In this document: positions 42,838 to 51,866 of the stretch, piece by piece
Position numbering within the stretch: position 1 is the stretch's first letter
How the letters are laid out: the number at the start of each line of letters is the position of its first letter
From: Ramlibacter sp.
Lineage (GTDB): Bacteria > Pseudomonadota > Gammaproteobacteria > Burkholderiales > Burkholderiaceae_C
DNA length: 64,000 nt
Reading direction: 5' to 3'
NCBI RefSeq assembly: GCF_029866045.1
Contig: NZ_JARXAB010000027.1
Coordinates: forward strand, 1-64,000
The notes under the pieces: model-generated
The model's database searches: none
Told to the model about the DNA's origin: nothing
The model's input: only the letters and a program-made list of their open reading frames with translations
Position numbers and translations under genes: made by a program

Positions 42838-43638
42838 ATGCCTGATAACCAAAGAACAAATCACGCGCGCGCCATCAGCCATGGGGCGCTCCTCGCCCTG
42901 GCCGCCATGTGCACAGGCCAAGCCCGCGCCGAGGACCCTTGGGCAGGCCCCTACGCTGGCGTGACGGCAGTGGCTTCTCGCAGCGTCATCAGCGGGGCCA
43001 CCACGAGAGCAGACGGCACGGCGGGGAATAATTCACGGGGCGAGTCGGCACAAAACCTGCGCGATGACGCCAGCGGCTTGGGTGTCCACATGGGTATTCG
43101 CAAGCGCCTCGAATCTGGCCTGATCGTAGGTCTTGAGGCCGATCTTGCAAGGCTTGGCCACCAGGCCCGCAACGGCAACTACATTGATTCCGGCGTCTTT
43201 CTGGGCCAGCCCAGTGCGACGCTTCAATACGACGCACCCTGGCTGGCCACGACGCGGCTGCTTGCCGGATGGCCGTTGGGTGACGTATTGATCTATGGCA
43301 CGGGTGGTCTGGCGTTTTCGTCCGAGAAGGTTGCGCGCACCCAGTACCAGGCCAATGCGCTGACAAGCCTCACGGAGTTCAGGTTCAGCGAAACCGACCG
43401 CCAGAACCGCATTGGCCACGCCCTGGGCGCGGGCGTGCAGTGGCGGCTTGGACGGCTGTGGTCATTGCGCGCGGAATACCTACACACGCGATTTCGCGAT
43501 GAGACGTTTCGCTTCGCGGATGCCCGGGGCGGCGCTCAGGGCAGCTACACCGACGTTCAGGGCCGCCTGGTAGAAAACGGCTTGCATATGAACACGGTGC
43601 GCGTCGGCGTGACCTACGCCTTCGGCCAGGGCCGCTGA
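42838..43638 (+). CDS. Outer-membrane beta-barrel protein (Omp25/OmpW-like)
   Basis: Signal-like N-terminus; WAGPYAGV start; LRAEYLHTRF; MNTVRVGVTYAFGQGR C-terminal strand. Confidence 0.75.
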   Translation: MPDNQRTNHARAISHGALLALAAMCTGQARAEDPWAGPYAGVTAVASRSVISGATTRADGTAGNNSRGESAQNLRDDASGLGVHMGIRKRLESGLIVGLEADLARLGHQARNGNYIDSGVFLGQPSATLQYDAPWLATTRLLAGWPLGDVLIYGTGGLAFSSEKVARTQYQANALTSLTEFRFSETDRQNRIGHALGAGVQWRLGRLWSLRAEYLHTRFRDETFRFADARGGAQGSYTDVQGRLVENGLHMNTVRVGVTYAFGQGR

Positions 43639-43841
43639 GCAGCCGAGCTACAGTCCGCTCAACACTTGGGTGGCCCCTTGGCTCACGGGCATCCGGGTGC
43701 CCTACGGCGAATACGGTGACGCCATCGTGCGGGCCCTCCATGCAGACGGGCCGGTGGAGATATTGCTCCCATACCAGTGGGACGGCGCTTAGGCAGGTGT
43801 TTAAGAGGCCTGATCAGGCTCCGCTCTGCCCTTCTTCGAGC

Positions 43842-44663
43842 TTAGTTCTTGCCCTTGTTGACCAGGTTTTTGCCTCGTCCGACCTTGAAGGTTTTAGAGA
43901 CAAGGTTTCTCAAGGCATTGTCTGCAACGCCCACGGCTCTTTTTATTTTTTCGTCCGGCCTGCCTGTGAATGAGGTCACGTGGAAATATTCAGTTGAATC
44001 AGGGGAGTCCACTGAAAAATAGTAGTTGGACACGCAGCACCGCGGCCTGTCCACTTCAACTTGACTCACCGAGTGCCAACTTGTTTTGTTGGTCTCCATG
44101 ACCAGCAGTCGGTTGGTATGTGCCGTGAGAGTTTTTTGCTTTTCCCGCTCTTCGTCCCAGAGTTCAAAGTTGCCGCCGTTTTCAATCTTCCAGTCTGGCG
44201 AAACATAATATAAAAGATTGAGTCGGCGGTATCTCTCCCTATCGCCATCGTGGCTGTTGTCGATGTGCGGATTCAGGAAGTCTCCGGGGAACATCATGGA
44301 GAGCCCACCCGCATAAAGCTTCGGATCCGGCTCGATTCGCTCAAACCCGACGGTCTTGGATATCAAATCTACTACGCGGGCATCCTGGAATGCGTATGTG
44401 ATGTCGGCCAGTATTTTGTCGTATGCGCCCAAATCGGCAGATGTTCTCTTCTTTTCGCGAAATGACTCACGATTGAAAAAGCCGTTTCCGTCTTTGGGAA
44501 AAGCCTCATAAATGGATTGACAAATCGCTGGGTCAAGCAATTCGTCAATCACAAAATGGCGTGTCTTTGTCCCGACCGGATTCGCCCATTGCGTCTGTAT
44601 CGAAGCCGCTGAGGCTTGGATTTTCTCCAGAAGCAATACGGTAAGTTTTTCTTGGTTTGTCAT
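43842..44663 (-). CDS. 2OG-Fe(II) oxygenase (prolyl-4-hydroxylase-like)
   Basis: LNPHIDNSHDGDRERYRRLNLLYYVSPDW...GGNFELWD...TSWHSVSQVEVDRPRCCVSNYYFS (HxD...H...R). Confidence 0.8.
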   Translation of the reverse strand: MTNQEKLTVLLLEKIQASAASIQTQWANPVGTKTRHFVIDELLDPAICQSIYEAFPKDGNGFFNRESFREKKRTSADLGAYDKILADITYAFQDARVVDLISKTVGFERIEPDPKLYAGGLSMMFPGDFLNPHIDNSHDGDRERYRRLNLLYYVSPDWKIENGGNFELWDEEREKQKTLTAHTNRLLVMETNKTSWHSVSQVEVDRPRCCVSNYYFSVDSPDSTEYFHVTSFTGRPDEKIKRAVGVADNALRNLVSKTFKVGRGKNLVNKGKN

Positions 44664-45170
44664 TGTTGCAAATGAAAATAACTCTGCTCGAAAAAAACTG
44701 CTGGCCGACACCCTCGGGAAGAGTACCGCTGCGGTGCAGCCAACGCTTTGCGTGGCAGCACCGCCCGGGGCCCCAGCGCCAGGGCTCGGGCACTGGGACG
44801 CTCTGGTCAGTTTCCGCCATTGTGCCGACGGTTTGGTCGTCCATAGCGACCGCACAGCCCAGGCCCCAGAATCGAGGAATCGTGCCGAACCCAAACAATC
44901 GCGCAGAGCCGTTTCTGGCGCCGCCGTCGCCGACCTTGACGCCCAGGTCTGAGGCGTTGCGCGGCGGGTCCCTCCAGCGCCGCGCCGAGGGGCTCTGCGG
45001 TGCTTCGATGATGCGGGCGATCGTGTGGCGCATGCAACATTGCGGCGCTCAAGACTCGCGCCAGCAAGCGCAGCCAAGGTCATGGGCCAGTGATCCGCTG
45101 GACTTCAGCCAATGCCTCGCCGGGTTGGCCTGAGGACGGCTCGGTGGCCATTTCGCGAAAGACTTCAACC

Positions 45171-46121
45171 ATGTCCATCCTTGCACTGGCAAGCGGCCTG
45201 TTCTTGTTGGCCCTGCTTGCATTGGGGATCTGGCTGTGGACGCCCGATCGCGACCGGGCGCAGTTGGAAGCCACTTACCTGAGTACGCCAGGCGACATGC
45301 GCCAAGTGGGCCCGTGGCGGCTTCACCTGCGGGACACCGGGCCCCGCGATGCGCAGGCCGTTTTATTCATCCACGGCTTTGGCTCAAGCCTTCACACCTG
45401 GGAGGCGTGGGCCTTGGCGCTGGAGTCAATGCACCGCATCGTGCGGTTTGACTTGCCCGGCAACGGCCTGAGCGATCCGGACCCGACCGCCGACTACAGC
45501 GATGAACGCAGCCACCAACTGATCGTGGCGGTGATGGACAGCCTGGGCTTGGCCAAGGCCGGCATCGCCGGCCACTCGATCGGGGGCCGACTGGCATGGA
45601 CTTTTGCGGCCCGCCATCCGCAACGCGCCGAACGCCTGGTGCTGGTCGCCCCGGATGGTTTCGCGAGCCCCGGTTTCGCGTACGGGCGCGCGGCCGAAGT
45701 CCCCGCATCGATGGCACTCATGCGCTACGCGCTGCCAAAGCCTCTCCTCAAGATGAGTCTGGCCCCGGCCTACGCTGACCTGAGCGTGATGACCCCTGCG
45801 CTCATGACGCGTTACCACGAGATGATGCTGGCGCCGGGCGCACGGCAGGCCATGCTCGCTCGCATGCGCCAGACGGTGCTGACGGACCCCGTTCCGCAGT
45901 TGCGGGCCATCGTGGTTCCGACGCTTCTGATTTGGGGAGAGCAGGACGCGATGATTCCGTTCGCCAATTCCAGCGACTATCTGCGGACGCTCCCGAACGC
46001 TCGCCTGGCCGCCATCCCTGGCGTGGGTCACCTCCCGCAGGAAGAGCGTGCAGCGGAAGGGCTACAGGCCCTCAGCGGCTTTTTGCAGGCCACGCAGGCT
46101 GGTCTAAAAACGGCGCCTTGA
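45171..46121 (+). CDS. Alpha/beta hydrolase with N-terminal TM helix
   Basis: AVLFIHGFGSSLHTWEAWALAL; AGHSIGGRLAWTFAARHP; GVGHLPQEER. Confidence 0.85.
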   Translation: MSILALASGLFLLALLALGIWLWTPDRDRAQLEATYLSTPGDMRQVGPWRLHLRDTGPRDAQAVLFIHGFGSSLHTWEAWALALESMHRIVRFDLPGNGLSDPDPTADYSDERSHQLIVAVMDSLGLAKAGIAGHSIGGRLAWTFAARHPQRAERLVLVAPDGFASPGFAYGRAAEVPASMALMRYALPKPLLKMSLAPAYADLSVMTPALMTRYHEMMLAPGARQAMLARMRQTVLTDPVPQLRAIVVPTLLIWGEQDAMIPFANSSDYLRTLPNARLAAIPGVGHLPQEERAAEGLQALSGFLQATQAGLKTAP

Positions 46122-46208
46122 GCGACTACAAGAGAGGGCGCATCGGCCGCCATCGACATGCCCGACAAGCTGCGCGAAGCGGACGTCGCGCACTTGGCCT
46201 AGGCTTCC

Positions 46209-47195
46209 TCACTCCGCCGTGATGCCCGCTTTGCGAACGACCTCGCCGAGCCGCTTCGAATCCTTGGCCATCAGGTCGCCGAGTTCCTTGGGCGAACTGC
46301 TTAGCGGATCGAGGCCTTGCTCGACGAGCTTCTTTTGCATCGCCGGGTTGGCCAGGGTGGTGCGGATAGCTTCGTTGAGCTTGTCGATGATCGGCTTGGG
46401 CGTACGGGCCGGCACGAAGACCGAGTACCAGAAGTTGGCCTCATAGTCCTTGATGCCGGCTTCCTCCATGGTGGGCACCTCGGGTGCCGCCGGTGACCTT
46501 GACTTGGATGTGACCGCCAGCGCCCTCAGCTTGCCGGCCTTCACTTGCGACAGGAGGGGCGGCAGCGGGTTGAACGTCATTTGGACTTGCCCGGCGATGA
46601 CGTCGGTCATGGCCGGGCCTGCGCCCTTGTACGGCACATGGGTGATGTCCGTCCCGGTCATCATCTTGAACGTCTCGGTGGCAATGTGGTTGGGCGCACC
46701 AGGGCCGACAGATGCGTAATTGAGTTTGCGCGGATTGCGCCGCGCGTAGTCGACCAGCTCGCCGACCGTGCGTACTGGCAGGTCGATGTTGACGACCAGC
46801 ATCTGCGGAGCCATTGCCAGCAAGGAGACCGGCTCGAAGTCGGCTGTGGCGTCGTACGGAAGCGTCTTTCGCAGCAAGGGGTTGATGACCATGCCTGCCG
46901 TGGTTCCGAACAGCAGGGTGTAGCCATCGGGTGCAGACTTTGCAACGTGCTCGGTACCGATCACCCCGCCGGCCCCCCCGCGGTTGTCCACAATGACGGG
47001 TTGCTTGAGCAAGCGCGCGAGTTCATTGCCGACCTCTCGGGCCACGAAGTCGGTGCCTCCCCCCGGGGGATAGGTGACCACGAAACGTATGGGGCGCGAC
47101 GGATACCCCGCAGCGGAATCAGCAGGGCGGGGCGCTGGCTGGGCAATCACGGCAGATGCCGCGCACGCCAGCATGAAGGCGGCCAATCGTTTCAT
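46209..47195 (-). CDS. Bug/TctC-type substrate-binding protein
   Basis: YPSRPIRFVVTYPPGGGTDFVAREVGNELARLLKQPVIVDNRGGAGGVIGTEHVAKSAPDGYTLLFG. Confidence 0.92.
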   Translation of the reverse strand: MKRLAAFMLACAASAVIAQPAPRPADSAAGYPSRPIRFVVTYPPGGGTDFVAREVGNELARLLKQPVIVDNRGGAGGVIGTEHVAKSAPDGYTLLFGTTAGMVINPLLRKTLPYDATADFEPVSLLAMAPQMLVVNIDLPVRTVGELVDYARRNPRKLNYASVGPGAPNHIATETFKMMTGTDITHVPYKGAGPAMTDVIAGQVQMTFNPLPPLLSQVKAGKLRALAVTSKSRSPAAPEVPTMEEAGIKDYEANFWYSVFVPARTPKPIIDKLNEAIRTTLANPAMQKKLVEQGLDPLSSSPKELGDLMAKDSKRLGEVVRKAGITAE

Positions 47196-47449
47196 GAGAT
47201 CGTTCTCCTCGTTTTTTATGGGCGGCGATGCCAAGCTTCAAAGCGTCGCCGAAGTCTCCGGAAAGTGCTGCAAGGGGAGTCGCGGCAAATCAGCATATCA
47301 CTATCAAAATGCCTAATTGTTCGCCTTGCTGGCGCGCCCGACGCCAGACCGGACTCACACCCAGCGACGAGTACATCAGCGAATCTTGTTTGAAAAGGTG
47401 CTCAGACTTATGCTTGATCAATCAAAATCACAACAGACGTCCTGAGACC

Positions 47450-48310
47450 ATGAACGCTTCAACCCCTGCGCTGCCGCCTCGTGTCAGCCGACGTCTTGTC
47501 GATACCCGATTCGGGCAGATTCATTGCCGAATCGCAGGCCCTGCACAGGACGCGAATGCACCCGCGCTGATTCTTTTCCATATCAACCAACAGTCGTCTG
47601 CACTGGGGATCGAGCTTCTGGAAGCACTGGCCGGCGACGTCCACGCGGTAGCGATGGACTACCCCGGGTGCGGGATGTCCGACCACATTCCCTTCCAACC
47701 GAGCATCGCCGATTACGCCGACTGCGGCGCCGAGGTGATGCAGGCGCTGGGGTTTGCTCGCTATGTGGCGATGGGCGAGGCTACAGGCGCCGCCGTCGCG
47801 GCCGAGATGAGCGCGCGGCACCGTGCCGCAGTCCAAGCCGCCGTACTCGTGAACTGCCCGATCTACAAGGACAACCAACAGGCGCATGAAGTGCACCGCC
47901 CGCTGAAGGACACGCTGCGGCCTGCAGATGCGTCCGGCTTTCCGACCACGCGTACGCTGGAGTTCATGCGCGAGAAGGACCCGACGCACGCGCCCATGCA
48001 TCCCGACCAGTCATGGATGGACCGCATCAACGTGGCACAGCTCGAAACAGGTCGGGACCGCTGGCAGGCCCTGGACGCCCTCAATGCCTACGACATCAAA
48101 GCGGGCCTGGAGGCCATCCCATGCCCCACGCTACTGCTGATGGGAGAGCATTTCCACTACACCGCGCTGCTGGAGCAGTACACCTCGCGGTTGCAGCATC
48201 TGGCACAGGCCCACGTGATCCAGAACGCACGCTTTTGCATGGTCTGGGAGAAAGCGGGGGAACTCGCGGGCCATGTCAGGCCCTTCCTGACCCAACACAG
48301 GCCGACCTGA
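47450..48310 (+). CDS. Alpha/beta hydrolase
   Basis: GQIHCRIAGPAQDANAPALILFHINQQSS; VAMDYPGCGMSDH; AMGEATGAAVAAEMSARH. Confidence 0.8.
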   Translation: MNASTPALPPRVSRRLVDTRFGQIHCRIAGPAQDANAPALILFHINQQSSALGIELLEALAGDVHAVAMDYPGCGMSDHIPFQPSIADYADCGAEVMQALGFARYVAMGEATGAAVAAEMSARHRAAVQAAVLVNCPIYKDNQQAHEVHRPLKDTLRPADASGFPTTRTLEFMREKDPTHAPMHPDQSWMDRINVAQLETGRDRWQALDALNAYDIKAGLEAIPCPTLLLMGEHFHYTALLEQYTSRLQHLAQAHVIQNARFCMVWEKAGELAGHVRPFLTQHRPT

Positions 48311-48495
48311 AACTTCTCCGCCAAACACAGTGATGCCATCGAATTTTGGCGATACGAACGGGCAGGGGATTCGCTGAAGGGTCGGACGTGACCAACAAGC
48401 CACCCGCTTTCAGCGCCTTGAAGGCGCCAACTTGCCAAGGTCCCAAAAATTGGGATGGGCCCACCCGCCAAAACGCCTGCAGGATGACCGCAGGG

Positions 48496-48576
48496 CTCAT
48501 TGCAGCGCCAGCCAGATCGCGTTGCGACGCATGAACCACGGCGTCATCGGGCCGTTGTAGCGCGCCAGCACCGGCT
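48496..48576 (-). pseudogene. 3'-end remnant of a SOUL heme-binding protein gene
   Basis: Encodes ...KPVLARYNGPMTPWFMRRNAIWLALQ*, matching the C-terminus EPVLARYNGPMTPWFMRRNEIWLSLR* of the intact gene at 49672-50277; 71/81 nt identical by hand alignment to 49671-49751. Confidence 0.8.
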
Positions 48577-49100
48577 TCATCGAGCCGGCCATGCTGCTAT
48601 CAGCGCCAAGGGCGCTGGTGGTCAGAGCAGTGTCAATGCCTATGCAACGGTTTTCGAGGGGCTGATGTCCCACACGGGCAACCCGCTGGCCGATGGCCAG
48701 TTGATGCATTCGGCTAGGCTACTAGTCCGCCATCTTGCCGCCCCCCCTCCACCCACGACGACCCGGAGGTGCGGGGCGAGCTCGTGCTGGCCACCATTCT
48801 GTGCAGGCAGGGTGGTGACTACACCGGTGCTGGCGTCACCACGGCGATCGGCCACGCTGCCGGCAATCGCCCGCCACGCCATGGGGGACTGGTTCTTGCG
48901 TGGCAATCCGAGACGTTTCGACAATGCTGCCGAGATTGAGCAGCTGCTTGAGTTGGCTTGGTGATCTCACAAGGGGACTGAGACCACAGGCAGTGGTTGG
49001 AGTGCTGCGCTTGGTCCCCGCACACTGAGCCCTGGGTCTTCAGTTTCAGAGCCGCTTCATTTGCATTGCCTTAGAGCACCCCGCGATCTACAATACTGCA

Positions 49101-49112
49101 AATCGTACGATT
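49101..49112 (+). promoter_or_regulatory. Palindromic candidate operator of Phd/RelE module
   Basis: AATCGTACGATT perfect 12-bp palindrome immediately upstream of the antitoxin RBS, near TACAAT (49089-49094). Confidence 0.55.
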
Positions 49113-49121
49113 AGGAGTGTG

Positions 49122-49391
49122 ATGATGCAGCCGATTTCAGCCAATGACCTCAAGACCAAGGGCGTCGGAGCGATTGATCAAGCCTTGCTGTCCGATCCCG
49201 AGGCCAGCGTCACCGTGCGTGGCGAAGTCAAGTATGTGGTCATGAGCAAGGACCACTATGACTACCTTCGTGAGTGCGAATTGGAGGCTGCACTGGCTGA
49301 GTCGAAGGCAGACCTAGATGCGGGGAGATTCGTCAAGGAGACGGTGGCCCAGCATATGCGGCGTATTGCGAAGATCAACAAGGCTGCCTGA
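49122..49391 (+). CDS. Phd/YefM-family antitoxin
   Basis: QPISANDLKTKGVGAIDQALLSDPEASVTVRGEVKYVVMSKDHYDYLRE. Confidence 0.85.
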   Translation: MMQPISANDLKTKGVGAIDQALLSDPEASVTVRGEVKYVVMSKDHYDYLRECELEAALAESKADLDAGRFVKETVAQHMRRIAKINKAA

Positions 49392-49669
49392 TGGCTTGGC
49401 AGCTCGTTTTCACCGAGCAGTACACCCGGCGCGCCGCCCGTTTTCTGAAGCGCCACCCTGAGGCGGTAGCCGTCTACACCAAGGCGCTGAGCCTTCTAGA
49501 GGCCAATCCGCATCACCCCTCGCTGCGATTGCACGCACTAAAGGGCAAGCTCTCAGGTCTGCACAGTGTTTCCATCACGATGGCCTACCGCATCACGCTG
49601 GAATTGATCGTGACGGAGAAGGGCATCATCTTGATCCATGTCGGCGACCATGACGATGTGTATCGCTGA
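49391..49669 (+). CDS. RelE/ParE-superfamily toxin
   Basis: MAWQLVFTEQYTRRAARFLKRHPEAVAVYTKAL...YRITLELIVTEKGIILIHVGDHDDVYR; overlaps the antitoxin stop. Confidence 0.87.
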   Translation: MAWQLVFTEQYTRRAARFLKRHPEAVAVYTKALSLLEANPHHPSLRLHALKGKLSGLHSVSITMAYRITLELIVTEKGIILIHVGDHDDVYR

Positions 49670-49671
49670 TC

Positions 49672-50277
49672 TCACCGCAGCGACAGCCAGATTTCATTGC
49701 GCCGCATAAACCACGGTGTCATGGGGCCGTTGTAGCGCGCCAGCACCGGCTCGCCTTGCGTGGCGAGCCCGGCAGAGGCCAGCGACGCTTTCAACTTGGC
49801 CAAGTGCTCGTCGTAGTTGGCCTGCGACCATGTGCCCGAGTAGCGAATGGCAGCCAGCTGGCTGGCCGGCACCAGGCGCAATTTCACCCGCGGGTCCAGC
49901 GGCTCAGGGGCGGACTCCAGCGTCACGTTGGCGGGCAAGACGAACTGCACCTGCATACCGCCGGGCACTGCAGCCTGCGTCACCGGTGCCGTCATCTCCA
50001 GCTTCACGGGCGCGGCCGATTGCGTGACAGGGGCGGTCATCGCAAACTTCTTCTCGCCCTTGTTCTTGCCGAATATGTAGCCGGCCAGAATCGGGAAAGC
50101 CCGGTTCCCGGCCTCTTCGGCCTTGGCGTCGAGCACCACCTCGGCAACGACGTAGGGTGCGTACTGGCGCAACTCCACGTTGTCGATTTTCCTGATGACC
50201 TCGTACTTGGGTTCTTCGATGGCGTGACTGAGCAAGGGCATGGCGACGAGTGTGAAGAGAAGCAGAAGACGATGCAT
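49672..50277 (-). CDS. SOUL family heme-binding protein
   Basis: Signal peptide; EEPKYEVIRKIDNVELRQYAPYVVAEVVL...KKFAMTAPVTQ...LARYNGPMTPWFMRRNEIWLSLR. Confidence 0.93.
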   Translation of the reverse strand: MHRLLLLFTLVAMPLLSHAIEEPKYEVIRKIDNVELRQYAPYVVAEVVLDAKAEEAGNRAFPILAGYIFGKNKGEKKFAMTAPVTQSAAPVKLEMTAPVTQAAVPGGMQVQFVLPANVTLESAPEPLDPRVKLRLVPASQLAAIRYSGTWSQANYDEHLAKLKASLASAGLATQGEPVLARYNGPMTPWFMRRNEIWLSLR

Positions 50278-50626
50278 GGGCAGGGTCCTGGTTGAAGTGC
50301 GGTGGCGGGTCAGCACACGGCGGTGGGTGCATGACAAGTTGCCCTGCATACTGCCGAGCCTACGCCTCGTTTGAACTCGGTGCGAATCGTACAGGTCGTA
50401 CGCTGCCCTGGGGGCGGGGCATTGGACTGAACGAGTCTGCACCGAAATGGCCACCTCGTTGAGAGGGGAACTCATGGTCATAATTACCTTTTGCTAAAAG
50501 ATGGCGCCGCGCGCATGAAAGGCGCAGCTGCTTGCCATCGATGCCAGCTTCACCACCAGGGGGCCGCTCGCGAAGTGAACTGAATTTCAGCGCGAGGCCC
50601 ATCGACTTGAACCCCAGGAGTTGCGA

Positions 50627-50788
50627 ATGAACGATGACCCACGCTGCTGCGGCACCGGCACCTGCATCATTGACCCCGAAGGCCGTTGCTGGTGTGGCCA
50701 GCAATGGGACGGCGAAAAAATGTGCCACCCCGCCCCGAGCAGCCCCGCAGCCCCCGGCACGCCGGAGAGCGGTGCCGCAGACGAATGA
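50627..50788 (+). CDS. Small Cys-rich protein (53 aa)
   Basis: MNDDPRCCGTGTCIIDPEGRCWCGQQWDGEKMCHPAPSSPAAPGTPESGAADE*; preceded by CCAGGAG; not in the ORF track because of length. Confidence 0.65.
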   Translation: MNDDPRCCGTGTCIIDPEGRCWCGQQWDGEKMCHPAPSSPAAPGTPESGAADE

Positions 50789-51228
50789 AGGCTGATCCGG
50801 CAGCCCCTTCGCTCTGGGCCCGCAGACTGGGCTTTGGCGGGCTGATTCCGTTTGTTGGCCTGGCTGCAACGCTTTGGCTGGCGCCGCCGGGCACCTGGCC
50901 GCTGGCCGGGCCAGCCCTTGTGGGCTACGGCGCCACCATCTGCAGCTTTCTGGGGGCCATCCACTGGGGCCTGGTGATGCGAGATGCGCAACCCGCGCCA
51001 GTTGCTTCATTGAGTTGGGGTGTTCTGCCCAGCCTCGTGAGCTGGGTGGCATTGCTGCTGGCCCCTGCGCTGGGGCTGGTGTTGATCGCGGCCTTGCTCT
51101 GGGCCTGCTATGCGGTCGACCGAGTTCGGTACGCGCGCCTTCAGCTGCAGGCCTGGCTGCCCCTGCGACTGCAGCTGACGCTGGTGGCCAGTGTCAGTTG
51201 TCTGGCCGGGGCGGCGGCGCTGGCCTGA
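50785..51228 (+). CDS. DUF3429-like membrane protein
   Basis: RRLGFGGLIPFVGLAATLWLAPPG...YGATICSFLGAIHWGLVMRD; ATGA overlap with the upstream small ORF. Confidence 0.8.
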   Translation: MKADPAAPSLWARRLGFGGLIPFVGLAATLWLAPPGTWPLAGPALVGYGATICSFLGAIHWGLVMRDAQPAPVASLSWGVLPSLVSWVALLLAPALGLVLIAALLWACYAVDRVRYARLQLQAWLPLRLQLTLVASVSCLAGAAALA

Positions 51229-51296
51229 GCGGGGGTCATGCGGACCCCACGGGCGGGAGATGCCTAAACCGCCTTGGGGTTGATGGATTCAGGTGG

Positions 51297-51336
51297 CAGT
51301 CCCAAGACAGCTTGGCCATCGCGGCGTCGAAACGCC
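51297..51336 (-). pseudogene. Short 3'-region remnant of a dienelactone hydrolase gene
   Basis: Encodes RFDAAMAKLSWD, compared with RFDAPAAKLSWD in the intact gene; 30/40 nt identical by hand to 51901-51940. Confidence 0.45.
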
Positions 51337-51404
51337 AAGCCGGTTCGAGCCCGTGAGGCCAAACGTCAGCTCTGCCCCATCTTCAGGGCTGGCGGGTCGA
51401 TAAG

Positions 51405-51785
51405 GTGCGTGTCTTCCACAACAGCGCCTACGACATGATGGACAAGCTGCCGCCCACTTCGCCTCTCTTCACCAGGCAAACCCGATTCATCCTGATCTGC
51501 CTCCTGGGCAGCCTTCACTGGCTTGTGCATGCCTTCGCTGTGATCGCGCAGAAGCTCTGGCCCTTGAGCGATGCTGGATGGCTGTGGCTATCAGCCCTGG
51601 GTTTTATTCCTGCTTGGCTGCTTGCCGTTTCCGGCACGTTATGTGTCTACCGGGCAGACCGCACGGCCCCTTTGGAGCAGCGGACAGACACCCGGGCATT
51701 CATCATCGCAGCCGTGGGTATTGCGTCTGCTATGCCTTGGGTCCTGCCTTGGCTGCCCCTTTTCTTCCGGGATTTTGTCGACTAG
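51405..51785 (+). CDS. Hypothetical membrane protein
   Basis: 126 aa with three hydrophobic segments. Confidence 0.5.
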   Translation: MRVFHNSAYDMMDKLPPTSPLFTRQTRFILICLLGSLHWLVHAFAVIAQKLWPLSDAGWLWLSALGFIPAWLLAVSGTLCVYRADRTAPLEQRTDTRAFIIAAVGIASAMPWVLPWLPLFFRDFVD

Positions 51786-51866
51786 TCTGGTGACTAGGTC
51801 TGCGGCAACCGGATCGGGTCGGACGATGAAAACGCAGGCCGCTCCATCGCCCTTCGCCCATTCACC

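Noticed and set aside
46122-46208. Tail AAIDMPDKLREADVAHLA* as a gene fragment
   Set aside because: Too short to assign to any family; may be chance open frame.
48577-48964. Plus-strand ORF ...DGQLMHSARLLVRHLA...NAAEIEQLLELAW as a gene
   Set aside because: Looks like decayed coding sequence with frame changes; I could not assign a family or a credible start.
50278-50481. N-terminal extension of the SOUL ORF (MTMSSPLNEVAIS...)
   Set aside because: The internal MHRLLLLFTLVAMPLLSHA is a proper signal peptide; upstream sequence is intergenic.
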